A DNA stretch of 64,000 bases from Pseudomonadota bacterium (lineage in GTDB: Bacteria; Pseudomonadota; Gammaproteobacteria; Competibacterales; Competibacteraceae). The notes under the pieces are model-generated. The model was not told the DNA's origin and ran no database searches. It saw only the letters and a list, made by a program, of their open reading frames with translations. The stretch lies in assembly GCA_022709365.1 (NCBI GenBank), contig JAKLIY010000008.1, positions 1-64,000 on the forward strand, in the 5' to 3' direction. A program made the translations under genes and the position numbers. Below, one piece after another: positions 57,590 to 64,000 of this stretch. Position 1 is the first letter of the stretch. The number at the start of each line of letters is the position of its first letter.

Positions 57590-57985
57590 TTGATCCGCAA
57601 GGGGTGGGTGGGAATCGTCATTGTGGGTTTGCTCGTGGGCGTCGCTTCGGTCGGGCCGTGGTGGGTTCAACAGGTGACGCCGCGCCCGTGGGGGACGATC
57701 CAGACCTGGGTTGATCAGATCTGGTGGCCCGCGACGGTTATCCGCTGCGGGGTCTACGCGCTGCTCGCCTGGGGAGTGTATCCCCTTTGGGTTCAAGGGT
57801 TTATCCGCCAAGCCCAAGCCGTCCAGGAACAAGGGGCGTTGGACGATGAGGAGAGTCGCCGTGTGGCTGAGGCCCGTTTGCACCATCTCTACCGCGCTCG
57901 TCAGCGCAGTCCCTGGGTTTTTGGGGCCTTCCTCGTCAGTGATGGGGTCATTGCCCAGTTTCCTTATTGGCTCATGCAAAATTAA
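57590..57985 (+). CDS. ICE membrane protein, 131 aa
   Basis: The product (TTG start with GGAGG) has an N-terminal transmembrane helix (GWVGIVIVGLLVGVASVGPW), a second hydrophobic segment (VIRCGVYALLAWGVYPLWV) and a charged cytoplasmic C-terminal half. No named family is assigned, but genes of this size occur between the PFL_4711 and TraG genes in related operons. Confidence 0.65.
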   Translation: MIRKGWVGIVIVGLLVGVASVGPWWVQQVTPRPWGTIQTWVDQIWWPATVIRCGVYALLAWGVYPLWVQGFIRQAQAVQEQGALDDEESRRVAEARLHHLYRARQRSPWVFGAFLVSDGVIAQFPYWLMQN

Positions 57986-57998
57986 TTGAGGTCAGGCC

Positions 57999-59702
57999 AT
58001 GTCGGTCAACGGCATTCTGGAAGGCTATCTCACGATTTACGGCTGGCAGGTCTACGGCTCGATCTTCATGCTGTTGGTCGCGGTGGGGGCGGTCCTTTAT
58101 CCCGTGGCGCGCATCGTGTTCGAGGCCGCCATCGCCTATACCGAAAGCGGCGGCAGTCCCGAACTGCGTTCTCGCGCTTTGATCCTACGGCTGACGATCT
58201 GCTTTTTGGTGCTGGTGCTGGGCCTGATCCCCATCGCGCCCATCAAGATCACCTCTACCACGGTTCAGAACCACTGCGGACGCGAAGCACTGGCCCTCCT
58301 GGGACAGAAATACGAAGCGATGCAAGGGAAGGAGTACGGTTTTGCGGAGGTCCAGGACGCGCGCGCGCCCCTGCTGCCGTATCTCGCCATGGTGCTGGCT
58401 TCCGGCTTCAATGCTGTGATCTACCAAGCGATTCCGTGTGTACACGACCTGACCCATCTGAACTTGGTGATGAATACGCTGGATTTCAGCGCGGCCACGG
58501 ATCCGAACGCGCTCAAATCCAGCGTCGCCCGTTTTGAAACGGAGTGCGGGCTGCGGGCGCAGCGGATCGCCGTCGATTTCCTGACCGGCACTTACGGGCC
58601 GGAAGGGCAGAAGTTCATGGAAGACCTTTTGGAAAAGTACGGCAAGACCGAAGTCGAGCGCAGAGAGCAAATGGTTTATTTTGGCTCTCAATTTTACCGG
58701 CAAAACTTTTATCAGAAATGCGTCGGCAACGGCAATCCCAATACGCCCTTGGGCAAGCTGTGCGACATGATTACGCCGTTGCGCTCGCAGAAATCGGTGG
58801 ACGGCTTTCCGTATGACCCCAACCGCGACAGCGATGCCAGCGCCTATCAAGCCGCCACCGGGCAAGGATTCCCCACCTGTGACGAATGGTGGAATGACCC
58901 CGCCCACGGCCTGCGCGCCCAACTGGTCAAGGCGGGTGGCGATGCGCTGCAAAAGAAGGTGTTTGCGCTCACCGTGAATACCTGTCCAGAAGTCAGATTT
59001 GCACCCTTCGCAATCTGTAGAAATGTTGCTGCGGTGGCCAAGGATATCGAGAACGCCGAGGATACCGTGGTCAAACAGATGCTGCTGGCCGGCAAACGGC
59101 AACTCAGCGATAAAACGCCGGGGCTAAGCTGGAGTTCGGCGCTCGTCGCCGGTGGCCTGTTCGCGTTCACCGATGTGGCGGAGAGCATCGCCAAGCAATC
59201 GGCGGGCTACCTGGTGACGATTTATCTGATGAAGATCGGATCAAGCCTGCTGCAACCGTTTGTACTCATGGGCGTGTTCATGCTGTGGGGACTGTTCCTG
59301 GTCATCGGCGAGTTGCGCGGCATGACGCTTATAAAAGGAATGATGCTGATTTTCGCGCTCAGCATCCTCCCCTCGCTCTGGCAGTTTGCCGATTACATCG
59401 ATGATCTGCTGTTCCTCACCCTCTACCCCAACGCGCCGTCCTTCAGCATCACCCATATCCCCGCAGAACTGATGTCGGATCACTCCACCATCGAACGCAT
59501 CCTGCTGGCGTTCACCACCGCCGTGTTCTACCTGATTCTCCCGATGATCATGCTCTATTTGATTGCAGAGGCGGGGGGGCCGTCCCAGGCAGGAAATATG
59601 ACAAGTCAGGGAATCAATAGCTACGCCCGGGAACAGGGTGGAATTGCGGGCACTGGCGTGAGGGGTGCTGGCATCCGCTCCTGGAGGAAGGGTTCAAAGT
59701 GA
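57999..59702 (+). CDS. traG: TraG-N-domain mating-pair protein
   Basis: The 567-residue protein has the TraG N-terminal layout: N-terminal helices (YGWQVYGSIFMLLVAVGAVL), LILRLTICFLVLVLGLIPIA, a periplasmic cysteine-containing domain, and C-terminal helices (LLQPFVLMGVFMLWGLFLVI, LAFTTAVFYLILPMIMLYLI). TraG-type proteins stabilise mating pairs and assist pilus assembly. The large C-terminal domain found in F TraG is absent, as is usual for ICE homologues. Confidence 0.85.
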   Translation: MSVNGILEGYLTIYGWQVYGSIFMLLVAVGAVLYPVARIVFEAAIAYTESGGSPELRSRALILRLTICFLVLVLGLIPIAPIKITSTTVQNHCGREALALLGQKYEAMQGKEYGFAEVQDARAPLLPYLAMVLASGFNAVIYQAIPCVHDLTHLNLVMNTLDFSAATDPNALKSSVARFETECGLRAQRIAVDFLTGTYGPEGQKFMEDLLEKYGKTEVERREQMVYFGSQFYRQNFYQKCVGNGNPNTPLGKLCDMITPLRSQKSVDGFPYDPNRDSDASAYQAATGQGFPTCDEWWNDPAHGLRAQLVKAGGDALQKKVFALTVNTCPEVRFAPFAICRNVAAVAKDIENAEDTVVKQMLLAGKRQLSDKTPGLSWSSALVAGGLFAFTDVAESIAKQSAGYLVTIYLMKIGSSLLQPFVLMGVFMLWGLFLVIGELRGMTLIKGMMLIFALSILPSLWQFADYIDDLLFLTLYPNAPSFSITHIPAELMSDHSTIERILLAFTTAVFYLILPMIMLYLIAEAGGPSQAGNMTSQGINSYAREQGGIAGTGVRGAGIRSWRKGSK

Positions 59703-59725
59703 GGGCTTTAACGATGGCCGAGACC

Positions 59726-60013
59726 TTATTTCCCGTCGTTGAAAAAATTCCAGGGATAAAGATCTTTGTAGGCCGGATCATGGTGGCGATGATAATCCGT
59801 TGGCCCAAGCCACGGCGGTACATATTCGGTATCCCGCCGTTTTTTCTCTCCATTGCGCGCGAACACGAGGAACACAAACACGCCGAAGATCGCCACGCTG
59901 AACAAGCCGCTAATACCGTAGTGCGCCAGCACCCACAGCGCGCAGGCCACCACCCAGGCCAGCGCAGCCCACTTGTAGATCGTCGCGCCCACGCGCAAGA
60001 AGTTCTGAATCAT
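59726..60013 (-). CDS. small membrane protein on the opposite strand within the transfer operon, 95 aa
   Basis: The product begins MIQNFLRVGATIYKWAALAW with two hydrophobic helices (AALAWVVACALWVLAHYGIS, LFSVAIFGVFVFLVFA) and a charged C-terminus with YVPPWLGPTDYHRHHDPAYK. GGAGAA precedes the ATG on the minus strand. Related ICEs have a small membrane protein (DUF3742) near this place; similarity to it is only in layout. It could be an entry-exclusion or regulatory protein. Confidence 0.6.
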   Translation of the reverse strand: MIQNFLRVGATIYKWAALAWVVACALWVLAHYGISGLFSVAIFGVFVFLVFARNGEKKRRDTEYVPPWLGPTDYHRHHDPAYKDLYPWNFFNDGK

Positions 60014-60116
60014 TTTGTTCTCCTGATTAAAACGGCTGCGGGGTTATCAGATTTATTTCTATCTGTCAACCGCGCTCGTCGCGCCTGCCTGTTGAAATTG
60101 GTTTGAGGAGGCCCCG

Positions 60117-60368
60117 ATGGATGAATGGCAACGTCGGCAGTACGAACAGCAGTACGAGCAACAGCGGGAACGCAAGGACCGTCTGCTGCGACAAGAAGAG
60201 GATCGGCAGCGTCAGGAAACCCGCCAGCGCGAAGTCGAGGCCGACCGGCGCTGGCAAGATGAGGATTGGTTGCGTCGCCGGATTCAGGCGCTGAAAGGAG
60301 CAAAAGCCTTTTGGAAGCGGCTGGGGTTGGGTTCCAAAACCGGCCCAGCCGGTGGACGACGGCGCTAG
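60117..60368 (+). CDS. small charged coiled-coil protein, 83 aa
   Basis: The product begins MDEWQRRQYEQQYEQQRERK and is almost entirely Arg, Gln, Glu and Asp in a long helix, with a short basic C-terminus. No family is recognised. GAGGAGG precedes the ATG. It lies just before traD and could be an accessory DNA- or coupling-protein-binding factor. Confidence 0.6.
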   Translation: MDEWQRRQYEQQYEQQRERKDRLLRQEEDRQRQETRQREVEADRRWQDEDWLRRRIQALKGAKAFWKRLGLGSKTGPAGGRRR

Positions 60369-60476
60369 TTGAATCGGTTGGGACTGCTCAACCCGGACCC
60401 GAGTTGCACGCCGAAAGGCCAGTCAACCGGGAGCGAATCGCCTAGGCAACTTTGCATAAGTTTTTAGGAACAGAAC

Positions 60477-62498
60477 ATGGCGAATTACCCCATTGAAGCG
60501 TTGCTGCGCCCGCCGGTGGAATGGTCCACCACGGTCGCGGCCCTGAGCATGAGTGGCATCGTGCTGTTGGGCCACGACCGGATGCTGATGACCTCCAGGG
60601 TCGCCTACGGCCTGGCAGCGATTTTAACGGCATTGGCGCTGGCGCGGTTTTGGCAAGGTTGGCGCGTGGTGCGCTATCAGCAACGGCTCAGCCACAATCC
60701 GCCGTATTGGATGCCTTCAAAAGAGCTTGATCCTGATCCTGAAGGCTTGGTGATGGGGCGCGGCTTTCGCTGGACGGCGCTGCACACGCAACGCCTGTGG
60801 GATGCGACCCGCGCCGGCAACCAGCGTTTTCTCAAAGGGTCGCGACGGACGCAGGCGGCGACAGAGGCCAAAGAACCGTTGAGCGGTCTGCCGGCCCTGC
60901 ATGGCGTCGGGTTGCTGGAAGGCCAGCAACGCATTGTCCTGCCTCATTCCGAGCGGCAGGGCCACCTGTTTTATGTCGGCACCACCGGGGTGGGAAAGAC
61001 GCGCGCGGCGGAACTCGCGATCATCCAAGATATTCGCCGGGGCAATCCGGTGATTTGCATGGACCCCAAGGGCGATCCCGATCTGTTCCGCTGCCTGTAC
61101 GCGGAAGCCGTCCGTTCAAAACGTCCCTTCTACTTTTTCCATTTGGGCTATCCCGATCACTCCGCCCGGTATAACCCGATTGGCCGGTTTACCCGGATCA
61201 CCGAAGTCGCCACCCGCATTGCCAATCAGTTGCCCTCTCAGGGCAATGCCGAGGCGTTTCGCCAGTTTGCCTGGCTGTTCACGCACATCATTGCCCGCGC
61301 GGTGGTGACGTTGGGCGAGAAGCCCGATTACCGCAAGACGCTTCAGCATATGAACAATATCGAACCGTTGCTGGTGCGTTATTTTGAGGCATGGCTGGAT
61401 CGCTGTGGCCCGGAAGGCTGGCGGTTTCTGATCGATCAGAACGGCTCCGACAAACGCACGGCGCTACCGGGACACCTCAAAAATCGCGATCCCCGCGCGC
61501 TGCAACTGGTTCAGTTCTATAAGGCGCATGATCTTTACGACCCGGTGGCCGATGGTCTGCGCCGGGCTTTTGAGTACGACAAGACCTTTTTCGACAAGAT
61601 TTCGGTGGCGGTGCAGCCACTCCTGGAGAAACTGTTATCGGGTCGGGCGGGCGAACTGATCAATCCGAACTATGCCGATCTGGAGGATCCTCGTCCGATT
61701 CTGGAGTGGTCCAGCGTGATCCGGCAGCGCGCCGTCGTGTACTGCGGCTTTGATGCGCTGACCGATTCCGAAGTCGCCGCCGCGGTCGGTCAGGGCATGA
61801 TTGCGGATTTGGTGGCTTACGCGGGGGAGCTGTACAAACACGGCCTGGGCGAAAACCTGGCCGTGGCGGAAGCGGTTCCTGAAACCTGTCTGCATCTGGA
61901 CGAGTTTTCCGAACTGGTGCGCGGCCCGGAAATCGTGCAGGCGCTCAACAAAGGCCGTGGCGCCGGACTGCGTTTTTCCGTCTACACCCAGACCCTGGCC
62001 GACATCGCCGCCGGGCTGGGCAGTCGGGATCGCGCCGGACAGGTGGTCGGCAATGTCAGTAATACCATCGTCATGTTGCGGGTGGCTGACCTGGAAACGG
62101 CGGAGTTGCTGACCCAGCGGCTCAGCCAGGTCGAAGTGAACATGCTGATGCTGGTTTCGGGAGCCACCGACTCCTCCGATCCGGACTCGCCCGTGCATTT
62201 CACCAGCAACACCCAAGATCGCGTTTCCAGTCAGAAAGCCTGGCTGTTGGAACCCGGTCATCTGATGCAATTGCTGCGCGGCCACGCTTTCGTGTTGATG
62301 TCCGGCGGCCAGCTTTTCAAGGTGCAATTTCCTCAGATCGCCGACGCGCCCTGTCGGATGCCCAACGATCTCAACGTCATTGCTCGCGACATGGAACGGC
62401 GCTATCGCCCAGTGGCGGGCGTGGAACTGCGACCTGAAGATTCCATTAACCATGCCGCCTTGCGTTCAGGCAATGCGGGCGCTATCGAGGTTTCCTGA
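60477..62498 (+). CDS. traD: TraD coupling protein (TIGR03743)
   Basis: The 673-residue protein has two N-terminal transmembrane helices and Walker A in LFYVGTTGVGKTRAAELAII (about residue 167). Further features are ICMDPKGDPDLFRCLYAEAV, Walker B CLHLDEFSELVRGPEIV (about residue 470), and RFSVYTQTLADIAAGLG. This is the ICE TraD family, which brings the relaxosome to the channel and pumps DNA. Its stop overlaps the next ATG. Confidence 0.95.
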   Translation: MANYPIEALLRPPVEWSTTVAALSMSGIVLLGHDRMLMTSRVAYGLAAILTALALARFWQGWRVVRYQQRLSHNPPYWMPSKELDPDPEGLVMGRGFRWTALHTQRLWDATRAGNQRFLKGSRRTQAATEAKEPLSGLPALHGVGLLEGQQRIVLPHSERQGHLFYVGTTGVGKTRAAELAIIQDIRRGNPVICMDPKGDPDLFRCLYAEAVRSKRPFYFFHLGYPDHSARYNPIGRFTRITEVATRIANQLPSQGNAEAFRQFAWLFTHIIARAVVTLGEKPDYRKTLQHMNNIEPLLVRYFEAWLDRCGPEGWRFLIDQNGSDKRTALPGHLKNRDPRALQLVQFYKAHDLYDPVADGLRRAFEYDKTFFDKISVAVQPLLEKLLSGRAGELINPNYADLEDPRPILEWSSVIRQRAVVYCGFDALTDSEVAAAVGQGMIADLVAYAGELYKHGLGENLAVAEAVPETCLHLDEFSELVRGPEIVQALNKGRGAGLRFSVYTQTLADIAAGLGSRDRAGQVVGNVSNTIVMLRVADLETAELLTQRLSQVEVNMLMLVSGATDSSDPDSPVHFTSNTQDRVSSQKAWLLEPGHLMQLLRGHAFVLMSGGQLFKVQFPQIADAPCRMPNDLNVIARDMERRYRPVAGVELRPEDSINHAALRSGNAGAIEVS

Positions 62499-63229
62499 TG
62501 CGCGCATCGTATCGGACGGGCGCGCCGGCGGAACCGGTGTTTCGGCGACCTTGGAGCCTTGCGGGCCTGATGGATCAGGCCATGGCCTTCGTGACCGTAA
62601 CGCTGGTGGGCTGGCTGATTTCGATCCTGTTGGAATGGGTGGGCATGGCGTTGGGCCTGTGGGATACGCCGGGCGCGCAGCACAGCGAACAGCTTTTGAA
62701 AACCGAACTGGCTTGGTTGCGCGAGGATTTTACCGCTCCTGAAGCGGCGGTGCGGGTCGTGGACTACGCCTACAGGGGCGCGCGGTTGCTGTATCACTGG
62801 AGCGGGTTGGAAGGGCTGATGCGCTGGATCGTCTCCGATCAGCCGTCCTGGTTAAAAGGCTTTGATCTGATGCGGGCCTGGCTGCTCTTTTTAGGCGATT
62901 ACCTGCTGGCGGCGGCGTATGTGACCCAACTGGTCGGCGCGCGCCTGGCCGTGGTGGTGCTGAGCTTTTCCGGGTTTACCGCAGCGGGCCTGATCGGACT
63001 CATTGATGGGCTGGTGCAGCGAGATTTGCGCCGTTTTGGCGGGGGTCTGGAGTCCGGTTTCCTGTACCACCACCTCAAAAAAATGATTCGACCCATGATC
63101 TCGGTGCCGATCCTGCTCTATCTGGCCTCGCCTTGGTCGGTGCATCCCACGGTGGTTTTCGTGCCGCCCATGATCGCCTTTGGCTACTTCGTCCAGCGGT
63201 CGGTATCGAAATTCAAGAAATATCTATAA
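62498..63229 (+). CDS. ICE membrane protein, PFL_4697 family (TIGR03747, DUF4400)
   Basis: The 243-residue protein contains MAFVTVTLVGWLISILLEWV, WLREDFTAPEAAVRVVDYAY, SFSGFTAAGLIGLIDGLVQR, DLRRFGGGLESGFLYHHLKK and SVPILLYLASPWSVHP, with several transmembrane helices. These match TIGR03747, a regular neighbour of traD in PFGI-1-type elements. Confidence 0.85.
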   Translation: MRASYRTGAPAEPVFRRPWSLAGLMDQAMAFVTVTLVGWLISILLEWVGMALGLWDTPGAQHSEQLLKTELAWLREDFTAPEAAVRVVDYAYRGARLLYHWSGLEGLMRWIVSDQPSWLKGFDLMRAWLLFLGDYLLAAAYVTQLVGARLAVVVLSFSGFTAAGLIGLIDGLVQRDLRRFGGGLESGFLYHHLKKMIRPMISVPILLYLASPWSVHPTVVFVPPMIAFGYFVQRSVSKFKKYL

Positions 63230-63239
63230 GGAGGCGGCC

Positions 63240-63341
63240 TTGAATCATTCCAATCAAGCCAACGTCATCCCCATCCTTCTGGCGGGTCTGCTGGCGCTGG
63301 CGTGCGTGGCGCTGGTCTGGGTCACCTGGGGGGGACGTTGA
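63240..63341 (+). CDS. very small membrane protein, 33 aa
   Basis: From TTG 63240, with AAGGAGG directly upstream, a 33-codon frame encodes one transmembrane helix (VIPILLAGLLALACVALVWV). Its TGA overlaps the TTG start of the next gene by 4 bp. The strong ribosome-binding site and the coupling make translation likely despite the size. Confidence 0.6.
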   Translation: MNHSNQANVIPILLAGLLALACVALVWVTWGGR

Positions 63342-63997
63342 GTGTCGCCAAAGTGGCCTGCCACATTTCCGATCGCATGCCGATCTTAAGGGCATCGGAA
63401 TTGTTGGATCAGCGGCAGGAAGCGGTCAAGCGCCTGCACGGAGGGTCCGCCCTGTCTGAGACGCAATTCAGGGTCCTTTTCTGGCCTCTGCTGCTGGCGT
63501 TCGCCGAGTCGGTGCAAACGTTGCCGAAGGGCGAACCCGGGCAGCGCCTCATTCTGGATCTGCGTTTGCAGCGGGCTGAGCGCGTGCTGCGACGTCGTCG
63601 GGGCGTGATTCTCCCGCCCGGCGCGGACTCGGAGCAGGTGGCCCGCGCGGAAGACCTGTGGACGTATGCCGTGTTTAGTATCGCGCTGCTTCGTCAGTTA
63701 GCCCGTGAAATGGACTTCTGGAAGATCACGTTATGGTCCGCTCATGACCAGCCGCTGGGTTGCTGGGCGCCCCACAAGGCGGCCAAGGGTCTGGCCTGGG
63801 TAAAAGAGGCACAGTTCTATCGTCTGGAACGCGCCACCTTGAGCCGTGGCGATTGGACCCCGCTGATGGTGGGAGCCTTGATGCCCCAAGCCGCTTTAAA
63901 TTGGCTGTGGCGGGAACCCGAGGTCTTCGATGTCTGGCAAAAGGCGCTGTCCAGGCCGGATTTGCCGGAATGGATTCAACCGTTGTTTCTTGATTGA
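63338..63997 (+). CDS. TraI_2-like N-terminal-domain protein without HD/HHH motif
   Basis: The 219-residue protein aligns by eye with the N-terminal domain of MobH relaxases (TraI_2/TIGR03760): PILRASELLDQRQEAVKRLH, LFWPLLLAFAESVQTLP, VILPPGADSEQVARAEDLWT, YAVFSIALLRQLAREMDFWK and MVGALMPQAALNWLWREPEV. The family's 'ASESHHHAGPGGLLRH' is replaced by KGEPGQRLILDLRLQR and 'LLHDLGKP' by LLRQLAREM, so the metal-binding residues are gone. The start is TTG 63338, coupled to the small membrane protein. Catalytic relaxase activity is not expected. Confidence 0.6.
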   Translation: MSVAKVACHISDRMPILRASELLDQRQEAVKRLHGGSALSETQFRVLFWPLLLAFAESVQTLPKGEPGQRLILDLRLQRAERVLRRRRGVILPPGADSEQVARAEDLWTYAVFSIALLRQLAREMDFWKITLWSAHDQPLGCWAPHKAAKGLAWVKEAQFYRLERATLSRGDWTPLMVGALMPQAALNWLWREPEVFDVWQKALSRPDLPEWIQPLFLD

Positions 63998-64000
63998 TCC

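Noticed and set aside
1..64000. tRNA, rRNA or attachment sites
   Set aside because: No cloverleaf, rRNA segment, integrase gene or long terminal direct repeat could be recognised by eye; a computed search (tRNAscan-SE, Infernal) would be needed to exclude them.

Overview
The window looks like about 64 kb of a large mobile element, an integrative and conjugative element (ICE) or a plasmid-like relative, from a GC-rich gammaproteobacterium. The evidence is a long PFGI-1/GI-type conjugation operon (45.1-64.0 kb), two partition-type loci, a plasmid/phage-type primase-helicase, FinO/ProQ-family RNA chaperones and many small unknown genes. I cannot name the species from the sequence alone. No att site, integrase, tRNA or rRNA gene was seen, so the element's ends probably lie outside the window.

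Layout. 0-0.5 kb: remains of a restriction/helicase locus. 0.7-9.4 kb: mixed cargo on both strands (hotdog-fold proteins, MOSC protein, methyltransferase, DUF924, Sel1 lipoprotein, EndA-like nuclease, SMR transporter, glycosyltransferase). 9.4-12.0 kb: an SOS-like cluster of a LexA-like repressor with a visible promoter and operator, a UmuD-like protein that has lost its catalytic residues, a VOC protein and an SRAP protein. 12.8-15.5 kb (minus): HNH protein, RHH partition protein, a decayed ParA, and a TraI-like protein without its HD motif. 16.4-17.1 kb: UPF0175/DUF3368 toxin-antitoxin pair with a mutated toxin.

17.2-25.7 kb is the most unusual block. It encodes small unknown proteins around a CobS-like AAA+ ATPase, a WGR-like protein, a DUF3150 protein and a CobT-like protein that joins an HEAAH metallopeptidase-like domain to a VWA domain. 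Nearly every separately translated gene here follows a leader in which a pyrimidine-rich (often T-rich) strand can pair with the Shine-Dalgarno sequence or with an upstream GGGGAC-like arm. This resembles a family of translational switches.

25.8-34.6 kb (minus) is a replication/maintenance region: a ProQ-NERD chimeric pseudogene, ParA and ParB with two perfect palindromes, a FinO/ProQ protein, an AT-rich origin-like segment with a large G-rich inverted repeat, a primase-helicase and a possible small RNA. 35.1-43.4 kb is cargo: a ParB-like protein, then a sensory and metabolic island (ABC-type substrate-binding protein, histidine kinase, cytochrome P450, TonB-dependent receptor, two-receiver response regulator). 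45.1-64.0 kb (plus) is the tightly packed mating-pair-formation and coupling operon: PilL, two lytic transglycosylases, the pilin-like and core-complex genes, TraK/TraB/TraC equivalents, the PFL_4711 family, TraG-N, TraD, PFL_4697 and a second HD-less TraI-like protein.

Taken together the genes would serve vertical maintenance (par, primase, FinO/ProQ), horizontal transfer (tra) and carriage of host-adaptive cargo. Several modules are visibly decaying (ParA, ProQ-NERD, PIN toxin, restriction locus). Family names and TIGR/DUF numbers are given from memory and were not searched.
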